Origin: Trileptium ribeirensis
Taxonomy: Eukaryota > Nematoda > Enoplea > Enoplida > Thoracostomopsidae
Direction of reading: 5' to 3'
Assembly (NCBI GenBank): GCA_030248225.1
Contig: JASANE010000552.1
Location: 1-27,512, forward strand
Length of the DNA stretch: 27,512 bases
Both the position numbers and the translations under genes were made by a program. The notes under the pieces were generated by a model, which ran no database searches, was not told where the DNA came from, and worked only from the letters and a program-made list of their open reading frames with translations. Positions 19,669-27,512 of this stretch are shown in pieces; the first letter of the stretch is position 1; every line of letters starts with the position of its first letter.

Positions 19669-20674
19669 AAATTTTAAAGTGCTGCCTCGATTGTTTGTGG
19701 TTTTAAAATGATTTTGCAAAAGTTGTCTACATAAAAATGTTCAGTGTTCTAGGTTAAAATATCAGTAACCTATGATTCTAATAAATCAATATATTGTCTG
19801 TTGGATTTAAAATTATTTCATTATCGTAATTATCGAAAATTTCCTGCTATTCCTAGGGGTGACTACGATTATTTTTTCTCGAAAATTTACTGCTGCTTGT
19901 TGGGAACCTGAGAACAGCGATTTCAAAATTTACTAACGGTGTTCTCCAGACACTTGCAAAACAAGTGTCTCCTGCCGCCCGCACTGTGCCAGGAACTGGG
20001 GAACCCGTGCACCGTAGGGCGCGTTCCAGTCTGAGTGAGTTTCTCTTTGTTTGCTCAGTCAGACCGACCCAGCACTGACCAGTAGAGGCAGTACGACAGG
20101 GGCTGGGAGCAAGCAGGATTGGTCGGGTGGACATAAGGGAGACCTTATATTGTTTCCGTGTTTGTTGTTGGACCCTCAGTAAAAAATCCTAACCCTTAGA
20201 CTTTATGTTCTGCTATCGTGCCCTTTAGATATGTGTTCTTTATACACATTACCGTCTGTGTTCAGCTAGGCTCCGGTTTAGTGGTCATCTAGCCGCGTGT
20301 ATGCAGTGCATCTTGTGCTCAATTGGGGTAAAAGATAGATTTTAAAAATACCCAGGGAATCTCTCAAACCTGTACCTATTTTCGTGAAAACTAAATATGT
20401 TGTAATCACAAAAACGCCAAAATTTCCAGAATTTAACCATTTTTGGGCAAATGCGGGCTGGGGGGAATAATGGAAAAGAACCTATATATACGTATATATG
20501 ATACTTATGATACCTTTTTGTAACCTACTACTAGCTCATCCATTTGTCATGCATCCAATACACGCATATAGCTTAATTTAAATATTTGTTTTATTTTTAT
20601 TATCTTCATTTTTTCCAGATGTCTTATGTAGTAGATAAGTTCGTTTTTACTACACACAATAATAATCGTTTTAG

Positions 20675-22186
20675 ATCCATGAACCCAACCATATGCATCT
20701 GAAGCAATTTTCTAGTGCTTGTGGAAGCCAGATGATCGGTCTCGGTTGTGTGCTGTCACCTTATGGTCGCTATGTATTACAATTAACAGAGCGAGGACAT
20801 TTATTTTATTCAGTGCAGAAGGGATCGTCACTCAACAACGCGGAACTACCTGATTCTAAAAATCAACATCGGCCAGCTACAGCAGTAGACTTGCATAGCA
20901 GAAAGTCCGTCTGCATTAGTAGCAACAATATATCTGTGTTTCGTTCGCAATCGTGGCAAAGTTGGATTAAATCACTGAGCGATCCTACGTGGATCGCTTA
21001 CGATCATAGTGGTCAGTGCGGTAGGGAAACGTCCCAACCAACTCAGTTCAAATATAATGAGTTGTGTAATGTTTGTAAAATTTACGCTCCATCGTGTTCG
21101 AATTTTAATAATGCTGCTACAACCAGTGATACGGATACTAGCAGCTGCGACAATGATCGTTCTTACAAACAAGATGATCGATCTTGTGAAAGCATTTGCC
21201 GTCGAGCTGATCTGAACGATTCGTCCTCCATAAACACATCGACGTTAGAAACCTGGATGGACCTTCACAACAAGGCACTAAATATTGATTGTTTTCTAAA
21301 TAATAGGAAATTGCATGAAATTGTGTCATTTTTAGAGCATCCACCTAGCGACGCTAATTATGCTGCGTCGGAGTTGGATACTACCAGTGACAACAACTGT
21401 AATGGCAATCACAGCCGTAAACGTAAACATTCGTCGGATTCTGTTTTGAATAAAAAGTCAAATGTTAAAGAAATTAATGACAAATTGAGCGACACCCAGA
21501 GCAGCAGAACAACTAATCGATGTTCCACATTGTCGGCTGATACTCAGTCCAATTTGTGTCGACTGTGTACGTTTCGGATCGCAACACCTCAACTATTGTC
21601 ACAGCGAAGACAGTGCAGTGATCCTTGGAAAGATGCTACTACACTGGCGTATAAACATCTGTGCGATATGTGCGTCGCGATAACAGCATTTGATCAGAGG
21701 GAACGCCAAGACACTGTTGTGTTTAACGAGGTACACAGTATGTCGTCAACTACAATTATGCTTGGTGATTGTAATGATAGCGAAAAGCATTCTGATGTGG
21801 CGGTGAACTTGGAAACTGCTAAAGTAGATGAAGGTAAACCTAGCACATCGTCCGCACAAACGTGCCCGCGTTGCGGATTGACTTTAACGTACGGTCGATT
21901 GTTGAAACAACTTTTGATCTCTAGTTCTGATAGGAATTGTTCGGAATTTCTACAAAGAAATTATATAGAGCGTAATGTCATCTCGGCAGCTGCGACCGTA
22001 TATAGTGGGGATGATAATTTATTTGACGAAAGTTGTAGCCAAATTTTTAATGGCGGTCAACAAACGACAAATGAACCAGAAACTAGTGACAATAAATTCG
22101 AGTCTATTCTGCAGCAGTCCAAGCTGGCTTATGCTGCTCTTAACGCTTTTACCACTGACAACCGTAAAGCAGCCAGCAGGATCTGA
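20675..22186 (+). CDS. TAF1C: TAF1C-like protein, last coding exon
   Basis: Opens at ATC after TTTTAG (20674), phase 0, and stops at TGA 22184-22186. The first part (IGLGCVLSP..GRYVLQLTERGHLFY, about 20735-20810) corresponds to the TAF1C segment after the propeller, where the family shows an IGL...V...LFQL...GD.FY pattern. SWQSWIKSL near 20950 fits the following conserved W/L segment. The rest is long, Ser/Asn/Asp-rich and probably disordered, with a basic stretch SRKRKHSS near 21415, a plausible nuclear signal. Four Cys-x2-Cys pairs occur (C codons at 21065/21074, 21557/21566, 21662/21671 and 21863/21872). With exon 2 and exon 1 the protein would be 1124 residues, longer than the roughly 870 of the human protein, mostly from linkers. 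The ATG at 20693 is internal. Confidence 0.75.
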   Translation: MHEPNHMHLKQFSSACGSQMIGLGCVLSPYGRYVLQLTERGHLFYSVQKGSSLNNAELPDSKNQHRPATAVDLHSRKSVCISSNNISVFRSQSWQSWIKSLSDPTWIAYDHSGQCGRETSQPTQFKYNELCNVCKIYAPSCSNFNNAATTSDTDTSSCDNDRSYKQDDRSCESICRRADLNDSSSINTSTLETWMDLHNKALNIDCFLNNRKLHEIVSFLEHPPSDANYAASELDTTSDNNCNGNHSRKRKHSSDSVLNKKSNVKEINDKLSDTQSSRTTNRCSTLSADTQSNLCRLCTFRIATPQLLSQRRQCSDPWKDATTLAYKHLCDMCVAITAFDQRERQDTVVFNEVHSMSSTTIMLGDCNDSEKHSDVAVNLETAKVDEGKPSTSSAQTCPRCGLTLTYGRLLKQLLISSSDRNCSEFLQRNYIERNVISAAATVYSGDDNLFDESCSQIFNGGQQTTNEPETSDNKFESILQQSKLAYAALNAFTTDNRKAASRI

Positions 22187-22341
22187 CGTGGATTTATGGA
22201 ATCAAAGACAAATTTGTATAGACAGAATGGCTAAATGTAACCTTATTCTTATAGCTTTACTACTCTTTTTGTAGAGTATGTTCACCGTTCCGTATATATT
22301 GCTTCGAACTGTATACAAAATTATTGTCCTATTTGTGTCTC

Positions 22342-22371
22342 AAAATTATCGCACGATGGAATACTCAGTCG
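22342..22371 (+). repeat. 30-nt direct repeat, left copy
   Basis: Identical over 30 nt (AAAATTATCGCACGATGGAA...TCAGTCG) to 27451-27480. At the right edge these bases continue the outer end of the inverted repeat. Here they lie 200 bp outside the left arm and in flipped orientation relative to it. Confidence 0.8.
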
Positions 22372-22406
22372 TTCAAAACAGGGAATCATTGATTTATCCG
22401 TTATAA

Positions 22407-22412
22407 AATAAA
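22407..22412 (+). terminator. Candidate poly(A) signal AATAAA of the TAF1C-like gene
   Basis: First canonical hexamer downstream of the stop at 22186, about 220 nt away, a normal 3' UTR length. It falls before the left arm of the large inverted repeat, so the transcript could end without including it. Confidence 0.4.
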
Positions 22413-22570
22413 AAAACTGTTTTAGTCAAATATTTTTCTTGGTTTCAAACTTCTCAATACTTAAAGTAATTTTGAGTACGATTTTGGTGCAAATTAACAA
22501 AATATTCTTTAAAATTTATCAAATGGGTCGTTTTGATATCTATGAAGTTCTTGTAAAGTATACAGCGGAA

Positions 22571-24490
22571 CGATAATTTTACGACAAAAATTTTAATTAT
22601 TATCCTACATAGGCTCATTCTGTAAGCTCCTACATTTCTGTTTAAAAATAATGGATGGATTAGTGGATTTTGGTGCTTACATGATAATATATATTAAGAT
22701 AATTATACATTTGCCTATTTGTATATCAAAACGTTTTATGAAACAATTACTCGTTTTGTGCAGTTATGATATTTTTTGTTATTGTACAGTTACGGTTATT
22801 ACCTATAATATGCGATGGTTGCTTGAGTTTTTTAACAACATATGATACGAAAAACAGGCCGTACACACACTGCGTCTGATCCGATCCGATGTGTGATCAC
22901 CTTGTATCTGATCCGATCCGACACGACCAAAACTTATACCTACCGCATACTTATACACGTGTATTTGTATGTATTTTTTCACACGGCTTTATTCGATTAG
23001 GTTCGACAAAATTGTGCATGCTGCATGCTCTGTGGGATCTTATTCGGATCGGATGCAGTGTGGACAGTCTATATATAATGCGCGTGCAAATAGGATCTGA
23101 GACAGATTGAACGCGGCCTAAAAATTTTGAACATTGGCATACTTAACTGAGTTAAATATTGTGTTTTTGTGAAAGAAATCGTGGTTTTACATATCGTTAA
23201 ACTGACATTACTTCTTGTAACCGTTGGGTCGAAAACCCTATATCACTTCAAACATTAGTTCATCCGCTGCTGCTGCGTTAGTTTTTAGTGTTTGACAGAA
23301 GTGCTAGAGTTACGTATACGAAACTGGTCAGGAGATAGCTTGTCCACTGTGGCTACAACCCATAATACACTCGTGTTAATCTGTTCATATAACTTCGACT
23401 ACTTCTCAAAAATTTACCTTTCACAAGAGCTATTTTTTTATCGAAAATTGTTTTGTTTAACGTGAAATTACTTAGCTAGCAAAATAATTTTTAGCAGCGA
23501 AGCAAATGCGCGTAAGCTCTGTTTGACGTGTCAAATTTTAGTGTAGCATCACCAAATTCTTATGCACACATAGTTTGAATCGATAATAAAAAACTTTACA
23601 AAATATGTATAAGCAAATTAGCATCATCAAGGCTTTTAAGATTCAAAATTTCAAATATGTACACATCTGCATAAAGATACATAATCTAAATATACCGTCA
23701 TGCGATAGAGCTAATTTTCATTCCATTCGCTGGTGCTAAACACACGTGACGGTCATGGAGCCGATCATCGTGTAACATTGTTGAAGCAATAAATTTCATT
23801 CACTAAGTGTCGAAGTACTCGTTATGACAAGTTAGGATATAGGTATCAATCATCGACATATTTTGCGTTATTGGGTGCTTTTAAGAACATGACCGCAACG
23901 TAGCCAATCCGAAAACATTTACGCATTGAAAGTAATATTATGCATGATTAAAAGTTATGTCAAGACCGGATCGAAACTGTGTTTACTTGTGGCTTTGCAG
24001 AAAATAAAGAATGCCTGCTGTTTACTACTTTTGTTGCAAATTCGATTACTTGCGGAAGTTAATAAATTTATGCTGTGTCATAGACATGCAGTGTTTGTGT
24101 TAAAATTCAATATATATAATTGTCAAATTACCATAATATAGACGAATTTACGACCTGCGATATGTTTAAATTGTATTGTTATTACAGTACCATGGGCGCA
24201 GAACGCTATTCGAAAGTGTGGACAACTCAAAGTGGGGGTGCAAGGATAAATTGCGTGCACCATTTGGGAAAATCCTATTTTGGCCGAAAACTGTTATGGG
24301 GAGGCGGGTCCGGGCCCCTGCTATGAGCATGTATGTACATTGCTTTATTCGTATTTTATTAATTTGTTTGAGGGTTTTCAGAGTTTTTCGTATATACTAA
24401 CAACCATGGGTCGAAGACGACTTATTGTGAGAGTGCATGGGATCTGCGAGTTGATTGTTTTATGTTGAAAATTTGTTCTTTTACGTTAAG
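22571..24490. repeat. Left arm of a 1.92-kb inverted repeat
   Basis: From CGATAATTTTACGAC (22571) to TTTTACGTTAAG (24490) the sequence is the reverse complement of 25536-27460, by eye well over 90 percent identical with only small indels. It contains no gene. Open frames seen in both arms (for example 24120-24326) are carried along by the duplication. A smaller transposon-like unit at 22856-23119 and a GC-rich repeat block near 24190-24330 are nested within it. Confidence 0.9.
22856..23119. mobile_element. Small MITE nested in the left arm
   Basis: Ends AGGCCGTACACACACTGCG and GAACGCGGCCT, with inner inverted motifs CTGATCCGATCC (about 22881-22892) and GGATCGGATGCAG (about 23045-23057). GATCCGATCC occurs twice near the left end. 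The right arm carries the matching copy at 26912-27171, so this insertion predates the large duplication. Confidence 0.55.
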
Positions 24491-25535
24491 TTTATGTTAT
24501 TCTAATAAATGCTTTTGTGTACGAGTTATTACAGGCGCAGCGGTTAGGTAAATTTATATATATTTAAATTGGAGTCAGAGTAAGCGTTGGTAAAATTCTA
24601 AACCTGAAATTAGAAATCTAGTATAGGTATATATACTCTTCAAAGATTGTTAATTAAATTGTACGTTTAAGTCAGAGAAGTAATGTTAGGAATACATAAC
24701 TAAATATACCTAAATATAATAAGAATATACCTAAATTTAAGTGCAATTTTGAAGTGGTACAAAGTCATTGGTTTCACAAAGAGTCTATGATTGTCGGCTC
24801 TGCTGAGTCGACACTAGCTTTTCTTTTTCGTCCGCTTCACGTCGCGGTCATTTTCGCCTTCCGCCAGCTTTATGACTCACTTTGTGGGTGATAAATATGA
24901 GCCACTTCTACCATATTCTGGTACCTTTAAATCCATTTCCAAAAACCATACCCCCACAAGGTTGTTGTGCCACTATATCTGGAACCCCGCTGACTTTTTG
25001 GACCACTATATCGATGTCCTCTAACTGGTTCGCCATTAACTTCAAGTCCCAACCTCGCCGGAAACCAACTTTGTGATACGGGATATTGTGAACAAAACAT
25101 TCTAAACATGACAATAAAGGTTGGGAGCATCGTTTTCTTATATGTTTCCAGATGTCACCTGGTTTGGGTTCAAGCAGTGAGATTGAGGTCACACCACTAG
25201 CTCTGTGCTGCAAGACTTGCCCAGCAATGTAAATCACTGTAGACCAAACGGCTTTATAACCTTGACGCTCGGAAACACGAGTGTATTCGGTTAATAGTCA
25301 CCAGCCCAAAATTGACCAACTGTGTTAAGTTTGGTACAGCTCTACTTATCGCTTGGAGGCAGCTTATGAAATATTCACTAAGATCATATAATTGAATTTT
25401 CTATTTTTTGAGTTACCACTGTTCCAGTCTTGGTACAACAGATTTAAAATATATTTCTCTATGCATCAGATGTGTTCAAAATGGTTCGGCTTCTGTTAAG
25501 AAGGGAAGCGGTTTAAAACTGATACGTGAATGAAC
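24491..25535. other. Spacer of the large inverted repeat
   Basis: 1045 bp unique within the window. The 5' third is AT-rich. From about 24790 to 25240 composition shifts to GC-richer, protein-like sequence on the minus strand (next entry). No RNA gene was recognised. Confidence 0.6.
24908..25237 (-). other. Minus-strand open frame of 109 codons, unassigned
   Basis: The translation (...GVTSISLLEPKPGDIWKHIR..., ...LECFVHNIPYHKVGF..., ...LMANQLEDIDIVVQKVSGVPD...) has protein-like residue balance and is open over its whole length, unlike the flanks. A further minus-strand stretch (ENDRDVKRTKKKS, about 24812-24850) is similar in character but separated by a stop or frame change. It may be a retroelement or host-gene fragment. 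I recognise no family. Confidence 0.25.
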
Positions 25536-27460
25536 CTTAACGTAAAAGAACAAATTTTCAACATAAAACAATCAACTCGCAGATCCCATGCACTCTCACA
25601 ATAAGTCGTCTTCGACCCATGGTTGTTAGTATATACGAAAAAACTCTGAAACCCTCAAACAAATTAATAAAATACGAATAAAGCAATGTACATACATGCT
25701 CATAGCAGGGGCCCGGACCGCCTCCCCATAACAGTTTTCGGCCAAAATAGGATTTTCCCATGTGGCGCACGCAATTTATCCTTGCACCCCCACTTTGAGT
25801 TGTCCACACTTTCGAATAGCGTGCTGCGCCCCTGGTACTGTAATAACAATACAATTTAAACATATCGCAGGTCGTAAATTCGTCTATATTATGGTAATTT
25901 GACAATTATATATATTGAATTTTAACATACACTGCATGTCTATGACACAGCATAAATTTATTAACTTCCGCAAGTAATCGAATTGCAACAAAAAGTAGTA
26001 AACAGCAGGCATTCTTTATTTTCTGCAAAGCCACAAGTAAACACAGTTTCGATCCGGTCTCTACATAACTTTTAATCATGCATAATATTACTTTCAATGC
26101 GTAAATGTTTTCGGATTTGCTACGTTGCGGTCATGTTCTTAAAAGCACCCAATAACGCAAAATATGTCGATGATTGATACCTATATCCGAACTTGTCATA
26201 ACGAGTACTTCGACACTTAGTGAATGAAATTTATTGCTTCAACAATGTTACACGATGATCGGCTCCATGACCGTCACGTGTGTTTAGCACCAGCGAATGG
26301 AAAATCTAAAATTAGCTCTATCGCATGACGGTATATTTAGATTATGTATCTTTATGCAGATGTGTACATATTTGAAATTTTGAATCTTAAAAGCCTTGAT
26401 GATGCTAATTTGCTTATACATATTTTGGTAAAGTTTTTTCATTATCATTCAAACTTATGTGTGCATAAGAATTTGGTGATGCTACACTAAAATTTGACAC
26501 GTCAAACAGAGCTTACGCGCATTTGCTTCGCTGCTAAAAATTATTTGGCGAGTAAGAATTTCACGTTAAACAAAACAATTTTCGATAAAAAAATAGCTCT
26601 TGTGAAAGGTAAATTTTTGAAAGAGTAGTTGAAGTCATACTAAAAACAGATTAACACGAGTGTATTATGGGTTGTAGCCACAGTGGACAAGCTATCTCCT
26701 GACCAGTTTCGTATACGTAACTCTAGCACTTCTGTCAAACACTAAAAACTAACGCAGCAGCAGCGGATGAACTAATGTTTGAAGTGATAGACGGTTTTTG
26801 ATCCAACGGTTACAAGAAGTAATGTCAGTTTAACGATATGTAAAACCACGATTTCTTTCACAAAAACACAATATTTAACTCAGTCAAAGTATGCCAATGT
26901 TCAAAATTTTTAGGCCGCGTTCAATCTGTCTCTATATCCTATTTGCACGCGCATTATATATATACTGTCCACACTGCATCCGATCCAACAAGATTCACAG
27001 AGCATGCAGCATGCACAATTTTGTCGAACCTAATCGAATAAAGCCGTGCTAAAAAATACATACAAATACACGTGTATAAGTATGCGGTAGGTATAAGTTT
27101 TGGTCGTGTCGGATCGGATCAGATACAAGGTGATCACATCAAATTTATCAGACGCAGTGTGTGTAACGCCTGTTTTTCGTATCATATGTTGTTAAAAACT
27201 CAAGCAACCATCGCATATTATAGGTAATAACCGTAAACTGTACAATAACAAAAAATATCATAACTGCACAAAACGAGTAATTGTTTCATAAAACGTTTTG
27301 ATATACAAATAGGCAAATGTATAATTATCTTAATATATATTATCATGTAAGCACCAAATCCCATGCAATATTCTATCCACTCAATTTGAACAGAAATGTA
27401 GGAGCTACAGAATGAGCCTATGTAAGATAATAATTAAAAATTTTCGTCGTAAAATTATCG
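25536..27460. repeat. Right arm of the 1.92-kb inverted repeat
   Basis: Reverse complement of 22571-24490. Differences are scattered substitutions and short indels, for example around 26990-27060 and 27140-27150. Its outer end runs into the 30-nt motif at 27451-27480 and then to the window edge. Confidence 0.9.
26912..27171. mobile_element. Small MITE nested in the right arm
   Basis: Inverted counterpart of 22856-23119 (260 against 264 bp), with internal changes in the GATCCGATCC region. Confidence 0.5.
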
Positions 27461-27480
27461 CACGATGGAATACTCAGTCG
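27451..27480 (+). repeat. 30-nt direct repeat, right copy
   Basis: Matches 22342-22371 exactly. The first ten bases overlap the outer tip of the right arm. Confidence 0.8.
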
Positions 27481-27512
27481 CTCCAGCAATACGTAACTGA
27501 ACGGTGTACCAC

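Larger units (their letters stand above)
18556..20500. repeat. Inverted ends enclosing a 1.9-kb composite repeat
   Basis: About 85 bp at 18556-18642 (TATATATAGGTTCTTTTCC..., then CCCAGCCCGCATTTG...) are the approximate reverse complement of 20410-20500, with near-complete identity over the outer 50 bp. They could be the ends of one transposon of 1.94 kb or two solo copies in opposite orientation. Between them lie a palindrome and an LTR-like block, so the interior is probably nested. No transposase frame is present. Confidence 0.6.
13318..20674 (+). other. Intron 2 of the TAF1C-like gene (7.36 kb)
   Basis: Donor GTTAGT at 13318 and acceptor ATCGTTTTAG ending at 20674, both phase 0. The join carries the protein from ...INSLEACFNQYL to IHEPNHMHLK..., and the similarity to TAF1C runs through the junction, which supports the splice. 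The intron is packed with transposon remnants, listed separately. The parts not listed (about 13700-14050, 14350-14870, 16240-16830, 17410-18550, 19670-20400) show no gene that I can support. A GC-rich block at 19960-20140 is unexplained. Confidence 0.7.

Noticed and set aside
20270..20340. A-box-like GGTTTAGTGGTCA suggesting a tRNA
   Set aside because: No B box at the right spacing and no cloverleaf pairing.
24120..24468. Open frames repeated in both arms of the inverted repeat
   Set aside because: They are duplicated only because the arms are. Frames are disrupted between the arms and no motif is present.

Overview
This is eukaryotic, metazoan DNA: AT-rich, with introns, decayed transposable elements and no operon or Shine-Dalgarno structure. 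A non-LTR reverse transcriptase remnant whose C-terminal region resembles elements abundant in trematodes, and symmetric micro-exons, make a flatworm (fluke) plausible. The lineage cannot be fixed from the window alone.

The main gene is on the plus strand. Two long coding exons (about 11646-13317 and 20675-22186) join in phase 0 across a 7.36-kb intron. Together they resemble TAF1C (TAFI110/TAFI95), the WD40-like subunit of the RNA polymerase I promoter factor SL1/TIF-IB. Upstream, 8347-8537 is a GC-richer open exon ending at a textbook donor. It is followed by a six-copy 142-bp tandem array.

That array is the most interesting structure here. Each unit reads as a 119-121-nt intron (GTAAGTGC...CTGAC...CAACCAG). 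Five of the six copies are followed by a 21-nt micro-exon that is in frame with exon 1 and encodes a heptapeptide such as DFCSVYE. The sixth copy runs into a longer exon that either stops at 9391 or splices on, phase-compatible, to the TAF1C-like exon at 11646. So the array is either a variable-length N-terminal module of the TAF1C-like gene or a separate small micro-exon gene with a poly(A) signal at 9822.

The rest is mobile-element territory. 1-1976 shows nothing firm. 1977-3322 is a 5'-truncated, frameshifted non-LTR retrotransposon with a 12-bp target-site duplication. 4793-5206 is a MITE carrying four GGTGTC-NNN-GACACC palindromes. 5682-6095 is a second MITE full of C-run/G-run hairpins. 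Intron 2 holds an hAT-like non-autonomous element (14872-15481), a Tc1/mariner deletion derivative (15650-16232), a tRNA-like SINE head (about 17332-17410), a 450-bp palindrome (18642-19092), a possible minus-strand solo LTR (19142-19668) and a minisatellite present in both orientations. From 22571 to 27460 two arms of about 1.92 kb form a large inverted repeat around a 1.05-kb spacer, directly downstream of the TAF1C-like gene.
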